Below are positions 1 to 9,235 of a stretch of 64,000 nt of DNA, in pieces. Below the pieces are notes generated by a model. That model did not search any database and was not told where the DNA came from. It saw only the letters and a program-made list of their open reading frames with translations. A program made the translations under genes and the position numbers. The stretch is from Eutrophovita brisbanensis. GTDB taxonomy: Bacteria > Pseudomonadota > Gammaproteobacteria > Burkholderiales > Eutrophovitaceae. The stretch is from the NCBI GenBank assembly GCA_038147395.1, contig JAYQTM010000001.1, forward strand, positions 682,001-746,000. The letters are read 5' to 3'. The first letter of the stretch is position 1, and each line of letters starts with the position of its first letter.

Positions 1-102
1 AGACCCGTTACCGACGTTTGTCGTTAGATATCCCTCCCAAAGAACACACCATATACTCATTGAGATCAAGCAAGCGACGCTTAAGGTTTGTGTGAGGCGC
101 AT
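1..102 (-). CDS. DUF2069-like small membrane protein, N-terminal fragment
   Basis: A reading frame opens with ATG seven bases after the wrbA stop on the same strand and runs off the left edge without a stop (34 codons seen). It begins MRLTQTLSVACLISM and continues with a hydrophobic stretch containing WCVLWEGYL. A short basic start, a first membrane helix and a WE-type motif before a polar loop resemble the start of DUF2069 proteins, which often sit directly downstream of wrbA in gammaproteobacteria. The assignment rests on that context and a short stretch of sequence; the function of the family is unknown to me. Confidence 0.5.
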   Translation of the reverse strand, partial: MRLTQTLSVACLISMSIWCVLWEGYLTTNVGNGS

Positions 103-109
103 CCCGAGT

Positions 110-706
110 TCAGTCTTTGGATAGCTTCAAAGCAATCGAAGCGAGATATTTTCCTTGAGCAATACAGAGCGCTTTTTCATCTTCTGAGATTGGAAGCTCA
201 CCTTGATGTCCGGACAAATGACTGGCCCCATAAGGAGTTCCTCCAGTCTGAGTCGAGTTCAAAGGCCCCAACGAGTAGGGAATCCCCGTGATGATCATTC
301 CAAGATGAAGTAAGGGGTACATCATCGTTGTAAGCGTTACCTCGTGCCCCCCGTGCATGGAGCTTGCTGATGTAAATGCTGCTGCGGGTTTGCCGGCCAA
401 ACTTCCGTCAAACCACACACCCCCTAGTTGGTCAATGAAATGTTTCATCGGTGCGGCCATATTCCCAAAACGCGTTGGGCTGCCAAGGGCGATCCCGGCA
501 CATGTTCTAACGTCCTCTTCGGTGACGTAAGGGGGGCCATCATGCGGAATTGGCGGATCTGTTGCAATATGATTTTCAGAAACGCTTGGTACTGTGCGTA
601 ATTTTGCAGCCACTCCGGGAATCATCTCAATCCCTCGAGCGATTAGCTTAGCCATCTGACGCACGCTGCCGTTCCTAGAATAGTATAAAACGAGAATTTC
701 AATCAT
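110..706 (-). CDS. wrbA: NAD(P)H:quinone oxidoreductase, WrbA family flavodoxin-like
   Basis: This 198-residue protein has the WrbA layout: an N-terminal flavodoxin phosphate loop (LVLYYSRNGSVRQMA) for FMN, the GSPTRFGNMAAPMK segment near residues 75-90, and the conserved TSASSMHGGHE segment near residues 112-122. WrbA enzymes are cytoplasmic FMN proteins that reduce quinones by two electrons and so limit semiquinone formation. The length is normal for the family. It lies three bases downstream of proS on the same strand and upstream of a DUF2069-like gene, so it is probably co-transcribed with both. Confidence 0.9.
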   Translation of the reverse strand: MIEILVLYYSRNGSVRQMAKLIARGIEMIPGVAAKLRTVPSVSENHIATDPPIPHDGPPYVTEEDVRTCAGIALGSPTRFGNMAAPMKHFIDQLGGVWFDGSLAGKPAAAFTSASSMHGGHEVTLTTMMYPLLHLGMIITGIPYSLGPLNSTQTGGTPYGASHLSGHQGELPISEDEKALCIAQGKYLASIALKLSKD

Positions 707-709
707 TTT

Positions 710-2443
710 TTACGCGTCGCATTGCAAACGATATTCACGTGACAGTGTCTCGATGATAAAGTCACAGGCTTTTTCTGCCGAGATCTTCTGAGTGTCACCT
801 GTTCTGCGATTAGTCCACTCGAGTCCATCATCCTTCAAGCCTCTATCACCTACGGTGAGCCTAAACGGAATGCCAATAAGCTCTAAATCAGCGAACATGA
901 CGCCCGGCCGCTCGCCTCTATCATCGAGTAGTACATCGATCCCCGCATCCTCTAATGATTGATGAAGGGTATCAGAAAATATTTTGACCTCCGAGCTTTT
1001 TGTGTAACCGATTGCTGCGATGGCAACGACGAATGGAGCCATCGAAAGTGGCCAGATAATGCCTCTGTCATCATGGCCTTGCTCAATAGCAGCTGCGACA
1101 ATTCTGGATACCCCGATACCGTAACAGCCCATCTCGGCTGGTTGGCTTTTTCCTTGATCGTCTAAGAATTGGCATCCAAGTGCTTCCGAATATTTGGTGC
1201 GGAGCTGGAAGATGTGCCCTACTTCAATGCCACGGCAAATATCTAGTGTTCCCTTTTTGTCTGGACTTTCGTCACCGGCCTCGACATTTCGGATATCGAA
1301 GAACTCAACCGTGTTCTTGATGTCTCGCCAGTTTGTGTTCACGTAATGAAATGGTTCTTTATTGGCTCCACAGGTAAAGTTGGTGAGATGTTCAACGGAG
1401 AAATCACCGATTACTCGAACATCTTCAGGAATTCCTACCGGTCCTATATATCCGGCCACGCAATTTAAATGGTTTTTGATTTCTGTATCCGTTGCTAATC
1501 TGAGTTTTTCTAGTCCAGTTATTTTGGACGCTTTGATTTCATTCAGTTGACGATCACCCCTCAGGAGTAATAGGGCAAATTGGTCTTCTGCAACGACGGC
1601 AATGGTTTTAACAATTTTTGAAAGTGGTATGTCCAATTGTTTCGCGACGTCCTCGCATCGTTTTGCTCCGGGTGTCTCCACCTCCTCGATTGGATTGATG
1701 TGTTCACTGGTGGATGGGGTAGTCGGTAGAGCCTCGGCTAGCTCGACGTTCGCAGCGTAGTCAGATTGCGAGCAATAGGCGATCACGTCTTCTCCAGAAT
1801 CGGCGAGAACGTGAAATTCGTGAGATCCCGACCCACCAATGGCTCCTGTGTCTGCAGCTACGGACCGATATCGCAACCCGAGTCGATCAAAAACTCTGCA
1901 GTAAGTCTGGTGCATGTTTTCGTATTCTCGCTGCAAGTCATCGTATGTTGCATGAAAGGAATATGCGTCTTTCATGATGAATTCTCGCGCACGCATGACT
2001 CCAAATCTTGGTCTGATTTCGTCACGAAATTTCGTTTGTATTTGGTAAAGATTGATGGGCAGTTGTTTGTAAGATCGAATGTCTTGCCTCGCAATGTCGG
2101 TGATCACCTCTTCATGCGTTGGACCGAAGCAGAATGACCGATCATGTCGGTCAGTAATTTTGAGCATTTGAGGGCCGAATAAATCCCAGCGTCCAGATTC
2201 GTTCCATAGCTCAGCTGGCTGAACTGCAGGCATGAGCAACTCGATCGCTCCAGATCGGTTCATCTCTTCCCGAATGATGCTTTCAATTTTTCGGAGAACT
2301 CTCAGTCCGAGGGGCATCCATGAGTAAAGCCCACTGCCTAATTTCTTAATTAGGCCTGCTCGGATCATTAGTTGATGTGATATGAGTTCGGCCTCACTTG
2401 GGGCTTCTCTCAGTGTGTTAAGAAAAAACTGCGTCAATCGCAT
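710..2443 (-). CDS. proS: Prolyl-tRNA synthetase, bacterial type with editing domain
   Basis: The enzyme charges tRNA-Pro with proline in the cytoplasm. The protein starts MRLTQFFLNTLREAP, typical of long bacterial ProS. It contains class II motif 2 (FGVMRAREFIMKDAYSF near residue 150), an insertion editing domain at roughly residues 225-385 that hydrolyses mischarged Ala-tRNA, motif 3 (GIGVSRIVAAAIEQ) near residue 440 and a C-terminal anticodon-binding domain. I place the start at the ATG at 2443; the frame extends four codons further to a TTG, which I consider less likely. It is the first gene of a probable proS-wrbA-DUF2069 transcript and diverges from the gene at 2550. Confidence 0.96.
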   Translation of the reverse strand: MRLTQFFLNTLREAPSEAELISHQLMIRAGLIKKLGSGLYSWMPLGLRVLRKIESIIREEMNRSGAIELLMPAVQPAELWNESGRWDLFGPQMLKITDRHDRSFCFGPTHEEVITDIARQDIRSYKQLPINLYQIQTKFRDEIRPRFGVMRAREFIMKDAYSFHATYDDLQREYENMHQTYCRVFDRLGLRYRSVAADTGAIGGSGSHEFHVLADSGEDVIAYCSQSDYAANVELAEALPTTPSTSEHINPIEEVETPGAKRCEDVAKQLDIPLSKIVKTIAVVAEDQFALLLLRGDRQLNEIKASKITGLEKLRLATDTEIKNHLNCVAGYIGPVGIPEDVRVIGDFSVEHLTNFTCGANKEPFHYVNTNWRDIKNTVEFFDIRNVEAGDESPDKKGTLDICRGIEVGHIFQLRTKYSEALGCQFLDDQGKSQPAEMGCYGIGVSRIVAAAIEQGHDDRGIIWPLSMAPFVVAIAAIGYTKSSEVKIFSDTLHQSLEDAGIDVLLDDRGERPGVMFADLELIGIPFRLTVGDRGLKDDGLEWTNRRTGDTQKISAEKACDFIIETLSREYRLQCDA

Positions 2444-2549
2444 GGCTATGTTCAATATTTGGTAAACGGTTATTTTATGCGTTCTACGAAATTTGCACGT
2501 ACTTATATCGGTATTAGAATGCGCCTTTAGATTTCATTGAATGTAAAGC

Positions 2550-3326
2550 ATGTTCAAAAAACGGGGTTTGTTTCGAAAGCGTCGGGAAGAATTTTCAGTT
2601 GATGTGAGCGAGCAAGATGGTGTCAGAAGTCTATACCTTGGGACACCAACGGTACAAAGTTCGATGAGAATTTCTGATCCGTATACGTTATGTTTGGATT
2701 ACACGCAGGCAATGATGGCTTTTTTGCTATTTCATTCGAATGTGAGTTCAGTAGCTTGTGTTGGTCTCGGCGGTGGTTCTATACCGAAGTTTATATGGAA
2801 GTATTTACCAACCACTCGGGTTGATGTTGTTGAGATTTCTCAAGAGGTGATTGATGTTTCTAGGGCGTATTTTTGTGTTCCTGAGAACGACGCTCGGTTA
2901 AGTGTCCAACTTGGAGACGGGACTACTTGGTTCGATGTGAACGATGGGTATGACGTCGTGATGTTAGATGCATTTGATGGTCATGGTGTGCCTGACGGAT
3001 TTACTAGTGATTTTTTTATAGAGAACGTGAAGCGAAGTCTGCGACACGACGGAATCTACTTACAAAATTTATGGGCGAATGATCCAAAGCTCAATGAACG
3101 AATTTGGCAAATTGAAGATCATTTCGAAAATAATCTATTGATTCCAACTGAAAAAAAGGGAAACGTTGTTGCTTTGGCATTCAAACAATCTCCCCCTAGG
3201 CGCGTAGTTTTAGAGGCATCCAGACGAGCTCGTGATTTGCATCAGGCATATGGTGTCGATTTTGGTCGTATGATTAGTCGAGCACGTTCCTATCGATCCA
3301 AGTCGGAGAAAAACCTTGATTTATGA
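2550..3326 (+). CDS. Spermidine synthase-like class I methyltransferase-fold protein
   Basis: This 258-residue protein has the aminopropyltransferase Rossmann core: CVGLGGGSIPKF for nucleotide binding near residue 71, VEISQEVIDVSRAYF near 93, a GDGTTW segment near 120 and YDVVMLDAFDGHGVP near 130. These resemble SpeE and its relatives, which transfer an aminopropyl group to putrescine. The N-terminus is short and very basic (MFKKRGLFRKRR), and no speD lies nearby, so the true substrate is uncertain; many such proteins are annotated as spermidine synthase without proof. It diverges from proS. Confidence 0.7.
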   Translation: MFKKRGLFRKRREEFSVDVSEQDGVRSLYLGTPTVQSSMRISDPYTLCLDYTQAMMAFLLFHSNVSSVACVGLGGGSIPKFIWKYLPTTRVDVVEISQEVIDVSRAYFCVPENDARLSVQLGDGTTWFDVNDGYDVVMLDAFDGHGVPDGFTSDFFIENVKRSLRHDGIYLQNLWANDPKLNERIWQIEDHFENNLLIPTEKKGNVVALAFKQSPPRRVVLEASRRARDLHQAYGVDFGRMISRARSYRSKSEKNLDL

Positions 3327-3388
3327 TTGACTGTAGATGTTGGTTTTTGTGTAAAAATGTCGATATGAGAATTTGACGGGGTGTAGTC

Positions 3389-3883
3389 ATGATTGATCGT
3401 GATGGATACCGTCCTAACGTTGGGATTGTACTTTGTAACAAAAAAAACGAAGTGTTCTGGGGTAAACGTGTTCGTGAGGATGCCTGGCAATTTCCTCAAG
3501 GTGGCATTAAAGCAGGTGAATCCCCAGTTGATGCAATGTACAGGGAGTTGGATGAAGAGGTGGGGCTTGAGGCTCACCACGTTCAAATCATCGGTAGGAC
3601 AAAGGGTTGGTTGCGTTACGACGTGCCAAAAAACTATGTTCGTAGGGACACCAGGGATATTTATAAGGGACAAAAACAGATATGGTTTTTGCTTCGTTTG
3701 GTCGGGTTAGATACTGATGTTTCGCTTCGCAAGTCTCCCCAACCCGAGTTTGACGCATGGCGTTGGCATCAATTCTTCGTCCCCTTGGAGGGCGTTATTG
3801 AATTCAAACGAGATGTTTATCGTCGTGCGTTGAGTGAGCTTGGTAATCACCTGAGAATCAATCCGCCAGATCGATATCTCTAG
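3389..3883 (+). CDS. rppH: RNA 5'-pyrophosphohydrolase RppH (Nudix)
   Basis: RppH converts 5'-triphosphate ends of mRNA to monophosphates and so triggers RNase E-dependent decay. The 164-residue protein starts MIDRDGYRPNVGIVL as RppH usually does, has WQFPQGGIKAGE followed by the Nudix core RELDEEVGL (residues about 35-62), and the downstream WLRYDVPKNYVRR and GQKQIWFLL segments that separate RppH from other Nudix proteins. Its last four bases overlap the 3' end of the convergent oxidoreductase gene. Confidence 0.95.
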   Translation: MIDRDGYRPNVGIVLCNKKNEVFWGKRVREDAWQFPQGGIKAGESPVDAMYRELDEEVGLEAHHVQIIGRTKGWLRYDVPKNYVRRDTRDIYKGQKQIWFLLRLVGLDTDVSLRKSPQPEFDAWRWHQFFVPLEGVIEFKRDVYRRALSELGNHLRINPPDRYL

Positions 3884-4902
3884 TTCCGGTCGTCCTCTGA
3901 ATTCACCTCTAACACAATCTTGCCAATGTGGACACTTGATTCCATGAGTCGGTGCGCTTGCGCTGCATCTTCAAGAGCAAATGAACGATAGATTAGCGGT
4001 TTAATTTGTTTATTTTCAATCAATGGCCAAACATATTTCAATAAATTAACTGCTATTTTTTGTTTGAATTCCTCAGATCTTGGGCGCAGCGTTGATCCTG
4101 TGACGGTTAGTCTGCGTCTCAAGATGTCGGTCATATTGATCGTGGTCTTAACCCCTCCGAGAAACGCGATAATGACCAACCGTCCATCATCTGCCAAGCA
4201 TTCCAAATTTCTTTGTAGGTAATCCCCAGCGACCATATCCAATATGACATCAACTCCTTTCTGATTTGTGATGGACTTGACCGAGGTAGAAAATTCTTCT
4301 GTGCGGTAGTTGATTGATTTTTTCGCGCCAAGCTCCTCACATATCTGACATTTCTCTTCGGTGCCTGCAGTCGTCAGAACATCAAACCCTAACGCACTAC
4401 AGAGCTGTATGGCTGTAGTGCCAATTCCGCTGGACCCTCCGTGAACCAAGATTGTTTCACCTTCGGTCAGGCGCGCCCGGTCAAAGACATTGGACCACAC
4501 GGTAAAGTAGGTTTCAGGTAACGATGCAGCCTCTACGATGCTGAGTCCGTTTGGTATTGGTAGGCATTGTGTGGCCGGTGCAGTTACGTATTCCGCGTAA
4601 CCACCACCGGCGACTAAAGCGCAGACGCTCTGATTGACCTGTAATCCGGTGACCGCGTTGCCTGCAGCAACGATCGTTCCTGCAACCTCTAGGCCGGGTA
4701 TGTCAGAGGCTCCTTTTGGTGGGGGGTACAACCCCGCTCGCTGCATCACATCAGGACGGTTGACGCCTGCTGCTCTGACCTTGATTAGTACCTCACTATT
4801 TTTAGGTGTCGGAACAGGGCGAGAGGTTGCCATCAAAACGTCAGCATCTCCCGGCTTTGTAATCTCGATCGCTTTCATTTGCTTTGGAATATCTGACATC
4901 AT
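3880..4902 (-). CDS. NAD(P)H:quinone oxidoreductase, zinc-free MDR family (QOR/PIG3-like)
   Basis: The 340-residue protein is a medium-chain dehydrogenase/reductase of the quinone oxidoreductase group. Visible features are the N-terminal GroES-like domain with AGVNRPDVMQRAGLYPPP near residue 47, the nucleotide-binding stretch LVHGGSSGIGTTAIQL near residue 152, and GVDVILDMVAGDYL near 214. The structural and catalytic zinc ligands of alcohol dehydrogenases are absent, as expected for QOR/PIG3. It probably reduces quinones or related enones with NAD(P)H. Two tandem ATGs (4902 and 4899) are possible starts. Confidence 0.85.
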   Translation of the reverse strand: MMSDIPKQMKAIEITKPGDADVLMATSRPVPTPKNSEVLIKVRAAGVNRPDVMQRAGLYPPPKGASDIPGLEVAGTIVAAGNAVTGLQVNQSVCALVAGGGYAEYVTAPATQCLPIPNGLSIVEAASLPETYFTVWSNVFDRARLTEGETILVHGGSSGIGTTAIQLCSALGFDVLTTAGTEEKCQICEELGAKKSINYRTEEFSTSVKSITNQKGVDVILDMVAGDYLQRNLECLADDGRLVIIAFLGGVKTTINMTDILRRRLTVTGSTLRPRSEEFKQKIAVNLLKYVWPLIENKQIKPLIYRSFALEDAAQAHRLMESSVHIGKIVLEVNSEDDRN

Positions 4903-5004
4903 TTTCTAATTTCGGTTGCGGGATTTGTCGTGAAGATCTTGCTACAGTCTACTATCGTTGTGCTAATCCTTATAAGTTCGAACCATAATCAGTTAGGAGT
5001 CACT

Positions 5005-6006
5005 ATGCAATATCGCAAACTCGGGAAAAGCCAGTTGACAGTGTCGAGACTTTGTCTGGGAACGATGATGTTTGGTCGAGAGACTGATTTTTCGGATGCA
5101 AGTCGAATCGTGTTGTCTGCCAAAGAGCAGGGAGTCAATTTTATTGATACTGCAGACGTATACACGAACGGTGAATCTGAAAAAGCTTTGGGGCGTTTGC
5201 TTCACAATGACCGAGACTGGTGGGTTCTTGCTACTAAGGCTGGTCAGCCGTCTGGAGACAGTCCAAACCAAGGTGGTCTTTCAAGAAAATGGTTGATGCA
5301 TTCTCTTGAAAATAGCTTGGAGAGATTGGCGACAGACTACATAGATATTTTTTACCTGCATAGAGACTACGAACCAGAACCTTTGGAAGATACGATTATG
5401 GCTCTAGGAGACATGATTACGTCGGGGAAAATCAGATATTTTGGTCTATCGAATTTCAGAGGCTGGCGTATTGCCGAGGTAGTCATGTTGTGTCGCGAGC
5501 TTAATGTGCCTCAGCCGATTGTTTGTCAGCCCTACTACAATGCGGTAAATCGTATGCCTGAGGTCGAGATTTTGGCTGCGTGTAAGCGATTTGAGATCGG
5601 GGTTGTTCCGTATAGCCCAATTGCCAGAGGTGTGTTAACCGGGAAGTATTCTTTCACGGAAAGCCCTGGTGCAGATACTCGGGCTGGGCGTAAGGATAAG
5701 CGGATGATGGAAACTGAGTTTCGTGAGGAGTCATTCGACATAGCACAGAAGTTTGTCCGTTATGCCGAATCCAGAGGTATCTCGTCGGCTCAATTCGCAG
5801 TTGCTTGGGTTTTAGCTAACCCGATCGTGAGCAGCGTCATCGGTGGACCGAGAACGTTTGATCAATGGATTGAGTATTACGGAGCGATGGACTTCACGGT
5901 CACGGAAGAGGATGAAAAATTCGTAGACGAGCTGATCGCGCCAGGACATCCTTCTACGCCTGGTTATTCTGATCCAAATTATCCTATTCAGGGGCGTCCC
6001 GTTTAA
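5005..6006 (+). CDS. Aldo/keto reductase
   Basis: This is a cytoplasmic NADPH-dependent oxidoreductase of the AKR superfamily (333 residues). The barrel signatures are present: FIDTADVYTNGESEKALG with catalytic Asp and Tyr near residues 48-54, the Lys in WVLATKAGQ near 78, the YIDIFYLHRDYEP segment with the catalytic-pocket His near 118, and the cofactor-binding IGGPRTFDQ near residue 278. I choose the ATG at 5005 because AGGAG lies just upstream and the protein then starts at MQYRKLGKSQL as in relatives; the frame is open about 25 codons further upstream. The physiological substrate cannot be told from sequence. Confidence 0.9.
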   Translation: MQYRKLGKSQLTVSRLCLGTMMFGRETDFSDASRIVLSAKEQGVNFIDTADVYTNGESEKALGRLLHNDRDWWVLATKAGQPSGDSPNQGGLSRKWLMHSLENSLERLATDYIDIFYLHRDYEPEPLEDTIMALGDMITSGKIRYFGLSNFRGWRIAEVVMLCRELNVPQPIVCQPYYNAVNRMPEVEILAACKRFEIGVVPYSPIARGVLTGKYSFTESPGADTRAGRKDKRMMETEFREESFDIAQKFVRYAESRGISSAQFAVAWVLANPIVSSVIGGPRTFDQWIEYYGAMDFTVTEEDEKFVDELIAPGHPSTPGYSDPNYPIQGRPV

Positions 6007-6047
6007 TTGGTGACTTAAAAATCAACCATCCTTGGGAAGCTTGACGA

Positions 6048-6088
6048 TTCCGGCTATCCAAAAGCCGGAAATGTTTCAAATTTTTTTC
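6048..6088. terminator. Possible terminator hairpin between convergent genes
   Basis: TTCCGGCT (6048-6055) and AGCCGGAA (6063-6070) form a perfect eight-base-pair stem with a seven-base loop, followed about ten bases later by a run of seven T (6081-6087). It lies between the aldo/keto reductase and the convergent DUF1501 gene and overlaps the last codons of the latter. The gap between stem and T-run makes it an imperfect intrinsic terminator for the plus strand. Confidence 0.35.
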
Positions 6089-7283
6089 TAAGCACTGATG
6101 AGTGATCCTGAAGCCCCAGCCATCCGCTCATCGCTGTTGCGTACACTTGACGAAAATCTGTGGTGTGAACAAGGTTGCCATCAACCAGATCCGTTAGGCT
6201 GGGTACCACTCCGTAATGTCCGCCGCGAACGCCGTTGCCGATGAGGTACATGTTATTAGCCGTGCCGTGATCAGTACCGAGGTTTGTATTCTCTGCAACC
6301 CGTCTCCCGAACTCGGAAAATACGAGCATGACAACGTCGTCTGCCCGCCCAATGCGCTCAAGATCCGTAAAGAATCCAGCTACCGCATCAGAGAAATACG
6401 TTAACAAGCGTTGGTGTAGGTTTGGTTGTTGCACGTGCGTGTCGAACGCATTGTGTCTAAACGATGTGTAATAGAGCCTCGTGCTCATATTTGCGTTGAT
6501 GAGTGCGGCAATTTTTTCTAGATCAAGCGAACTGATGCCGTAGTCAACAGGTGTCTTGTATGCGGCACACGCGGTCCTTACTTTTTCAGACGCTTGACGC
6601 GCGCTTCTTGCAAGATTCAAGAGTTTTTGTTGAGCCTTTGAAGCCGTTGCTATGTGAGATCGGTCCATTTCTAACAGCGACCTAGACTCAAATAGTCCTT
6701 TGCGGCCAAATTCAGCCGGATCATCAAACACTACAGGGACATGATTTTTCGCGACCACTGCTAGAGATTGGATCTCGTCGACATTAACGATGAAATTTGG
6801 CGTTTGCGTCGGGTCGAGTGCGTCGGCGAGCCTTCCAAACCACCCCAGAGACTCCCCACTATTTGGTGCAGCGGTATGCCAATAAGCCATCGATGTGAAA
6901 TGCGAAAAAGATGGTTGGTCGTAACCGCAACCATGAAAAATCGCCATTTTTCCATCTTTATAGAGTCGCTCCATACCCGCCATGTCAGGATTGAACCCGA
7001 AGTGATCGTCGATTTTTCGAAGTTTATTTTCCTTAATGCCGAGTTTCGGACGATTTCGATAATACGCATCGTCACCAAACGGAACGAGAGTGTTTAATCC
7101 GTCGTTGCCACCAGATAGCTCGAGAACCACGAGTATCTTACCGTCACCCGTTGTCTTTTCATTACCTGCGAATGCGGTCCCTGTCAGTCCACCAAGTAGG
7201 GGAGTGGTCAGTCCACCTAGTGACGTCGTGATTCCAGCGATTTTGAGGAAATCGCGCCGCGTGGATCTAAAGTTGTGATTCAT
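6054..7283 (-). CDS. DUF1501 family exported protein with Tat signal
   Basis: The 409-residue protein starts with a clear twin-arginine signal, STRRDFLKIAG, followed by a hydrophobic stretch ending TGTAFA, so it should be exported folded to the periplasm. The mature part shows DUF1501 features: VVLELSGGNDGLNTLVPF near residue 50, FHGCGYDQPSFSHF near 114 and VFSEFGRRVAENTNLGTDHGTA near 324, which recall the metal-binding blocks of the alkaline phosphatase/sulfatase fold. It starts four bases after the DUF1800 gene ends; these two families travel together in many bacteria. The biochemical function is not established. Confidence 0.88.
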   Translation of the reverse strand: MNHNFRSTRRDFLKIAGITTSLGGLTTPLLGGLTGTAFAGNEKTTGDGKILVVLELSGGNDGLNTLVPFGDDAYYRNRPKLGIKENKLRKIDDHFGFNPDMAGMERLYKDGKMAIFHGCGYDQPSFSHFTSMAYWHTAAPNSGESLGWFGRLADALDPTQTPNFIVNVDEIQSLAVVAKNHVPVVFDDPAEFGRKGLFESRSLLEMDRSHIATASKAQQKLLNLARSARQASEKVRTACAAYKTPVDYGISSLDLEKIAALINANMSTRLYYTSFRHNAFDTHVQQPNLHQRLLTYFSDAVAGFFTDLERIGRADDVVMLVFSEFGRRVAENTNLGTDHGTANNMYLIGNGVRGGHYGVVPSLTDLVDGNLVHTTDFRQVYATAMSGWLGLQDHSSVLRKKFETFPAFG

Positions 7284-7287
7284 GTCA

Positions 7288-9090
7288 TTAACCTAATTGA
7301 TACTCTGGTAGAGAAAGAAGCAAATGTAGTGTTTGCCTAAGATGTTCCTCTGAAAATGTCGTCGTTTCTAAAAAATTACTCGTTCCTAATTGTTCGGTCA
7401 GGAAATTGGAGATCGATGAGATGGTCTCCTCGTCGAGGTCAATCGAAAAAAATCTGTGGCTAAAGTGTTGCACAACGTCGCGTGTTGTTTTGCAATTTGC
7501 GGCAAGTGCTAGATTGGTGAGATTGATATTTGCGGGATTTCTTTCAATTGGTTTTACTTTTTCGAGAGCTTTTCTCCAGCCTCGGTAACTGCCGAGTCGT
7601 GTATTAAATTCTTCGTCTCGATCAACCATTTCGTTTGAGGCCGAGGAGACATAACGGTCAGCTGGCTGAGTGGCGGTTGCTACGTCATCACCTGCAGCAA
7701 GACGTTCTGCGACAACGCCGATCTGGTAGTTGCCGCCTGGGTATCGGTCGGGAGGAAGAAAATTGATGTCTGGAAACACAGTTTCATATACAAAGTTTCC
7801 TCTGGACAGTAGTAAGCCCGGGGTTACCCAACTTTGTCCGCCTGCCCAACCTGCTACAGTTGGGGGAAATAATAGTTTTTGCCCGAGAGATTTAGTTGTC
7901 TCGTTGAAATCTGGCACCCCGGGTAATGAATCAAGCTCCATTTTTCTATAAGTTGAGATGACGAGTTCTACAGGTGACTTGATGTGCGTCCCCATTGAAT
8001 CCGGGCTGTAAAAATCTTCCGACATGAATATTTTTTCCAGCAACGGTGCAAGCTCGTAATCAGATTCGAGGAGGAAGTTGCCCAACGTGCTCTGGAGGTC
8101 TTTGTCTAGATCATCCCTCACAAAGTAGCGATATATTTTTCCGGCGATATATTCCGCAGTTACATGCTGCTCGAGAATCATATCGATGATCGCGATGCCG
8201 TCCCACTCTCCAGTATTCCCGAGAAATGTTTTGATGGATGCGTCATGCTGGTCCGTGTTGACAGTAAATTCGAGGTCAACAAAATTCCAGCCCGTAAACG
8301 CTCTGGCTGCCTCTCTAATGTCCTCCTCAGTGTAGTTCCCGACCCCCATTGTGAAAAGCTCCATAATCTCTCGGGCAAAGTTTTCGTTCGGCGAGCCTTT
8401 AATATTTACTCCAGCATCCAGAAAGGACAACATAGCAGGGTCTTGCGAGACCGCTATTAACAGGTCTCTAAAATTACCCGTTCCGGCGTTACGAAAAAGC
8501 TCGTTTTGTTTGAGCATTTTTCGATAGTCTCGTACTTTGTCTTCCGTCGTTGCGAAGTGTCCATGCCAGAACAAAGCCATCTTTTCTTCGAGCGGCTTGT
8601 CAGTTAATAACATTCGATTTGCCCACCAATTGGTCACGCGGTGGCTTTCCAGCATGCTCGCTCTTAGCCAGTAAAAAAAACGGTCTACCACGGGTTGTAG
8701 TCTTCGGTTACCGTTTGGTTTGACTTTTACGCCAATAGCTTCCCCCGTCTCTTTAGCGAGCTTGGTCGCAGCAGGGCGTGACGCTGGGAAAGGCTCAATA
8801 CCCGGATCGTGCACTCCAGAATGATCAAATTCCGATAGAGAATCTTCGGTGCGTGGGAAGTATACGAGTTTTCGAACCGAAGCCCGAGGCCCTAATTCCA
8901 CCATCGTTTTAATTTCAGAGGGAGTGCCGCCGAAACCCGCTCGCTCTAGTAAGTGGCGGGCAGTTTCATAATTCCAATGAGATTGAGTGATTGCTGTGAG
9001 ATCGTTGGTACGAGGCTCCCTCGCCTCGAGGGTGGTAATGCCAAAGGTCACCCAACTGATAACTGCGATTGAGAGAAATTTGAAAAACAT
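7288..9090 (-). CDS. DUF1800 family exported protein
   Basis: The protein contains the family signatures LLERAGFGGTPSEI near residue 55, the block NENFAREIMELFTMGVG near 240, the FTGWNF block, and the late segment GWAGGQSWVTPG. From the ATG at 9090 it has an ordinary Sec signal peptide (MFFKFLSIAVISWVTFG) and 600 residues; the frame is open for 24 more codons upstream but those are not signal-like. It is the first gene of a two-gene operon with the Tat-exported DUF1501 protein. Function is unknown; the conserved pairing suggests the two proteins act together in the periplasm. Confidence 0.85.
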   Translation of the reverse strand: MFFKFLSIAVISWVTFGITTLEAREPRTNDLTAITQSHWNYETARHLLERAGFGGTPSEIKTMVELGPRASVRKLVYFPRTEDSLSEFDHSGVHDPGIEPFPASRPAATKLAKETGEAIGVKVKPNGNRRLQPVVDRFFYWLRASMLESHRVTNWWANRMLLTDKPLEEKMALFWHGHFATTEDKVRDYRKMLKQNELFRNAGTGNFRDLLIAVSQDPAMLSFLDAGVNIKGSPNENFAREIMELFTMGVGNYTEEDIREAARAFTGWNFVDLEFTVNTDQHDASIKTFLGNTGEWDGIAIIDMILEQHVTAEYIAGKIYRYFVRDDLDKDLQSTLGNFLLESDYELAPLLEKIFMSEDFYSPDSMGTHIKSPVELVISTYRKMELDSLPGVPDFNETTKSLGQKLLFPPTVAGWAGGQSWVTPGLLLSRGNFVYETVFPDINFLPPDRYPGGNYQIGVVAERLAAGDDVATATQPADRYVSSASNEMVDRDEEFNTRLGSYRGWRKALEKVKPIERNPANINLTNLALAANCKTTRDVVQHFSHRFFSIDLDEETISSISNFLTEQLGTSNFLETTTFSEEHLRQTLHLLLSLPEYQLG

Positions 9091-9235
9091 AAAGTGGTCT
9101 CTATGGGGTGAAATATTGAGTAAATTCAGTTTAACTAGGTGGACTTTAAGTGCGTGAATCATCTGACCTCAGACTGCGTTTTTTGCTCGAAACATATAGT
9201 CGCTCAGTATCGATGATCATTATATTTTTGCCTTT

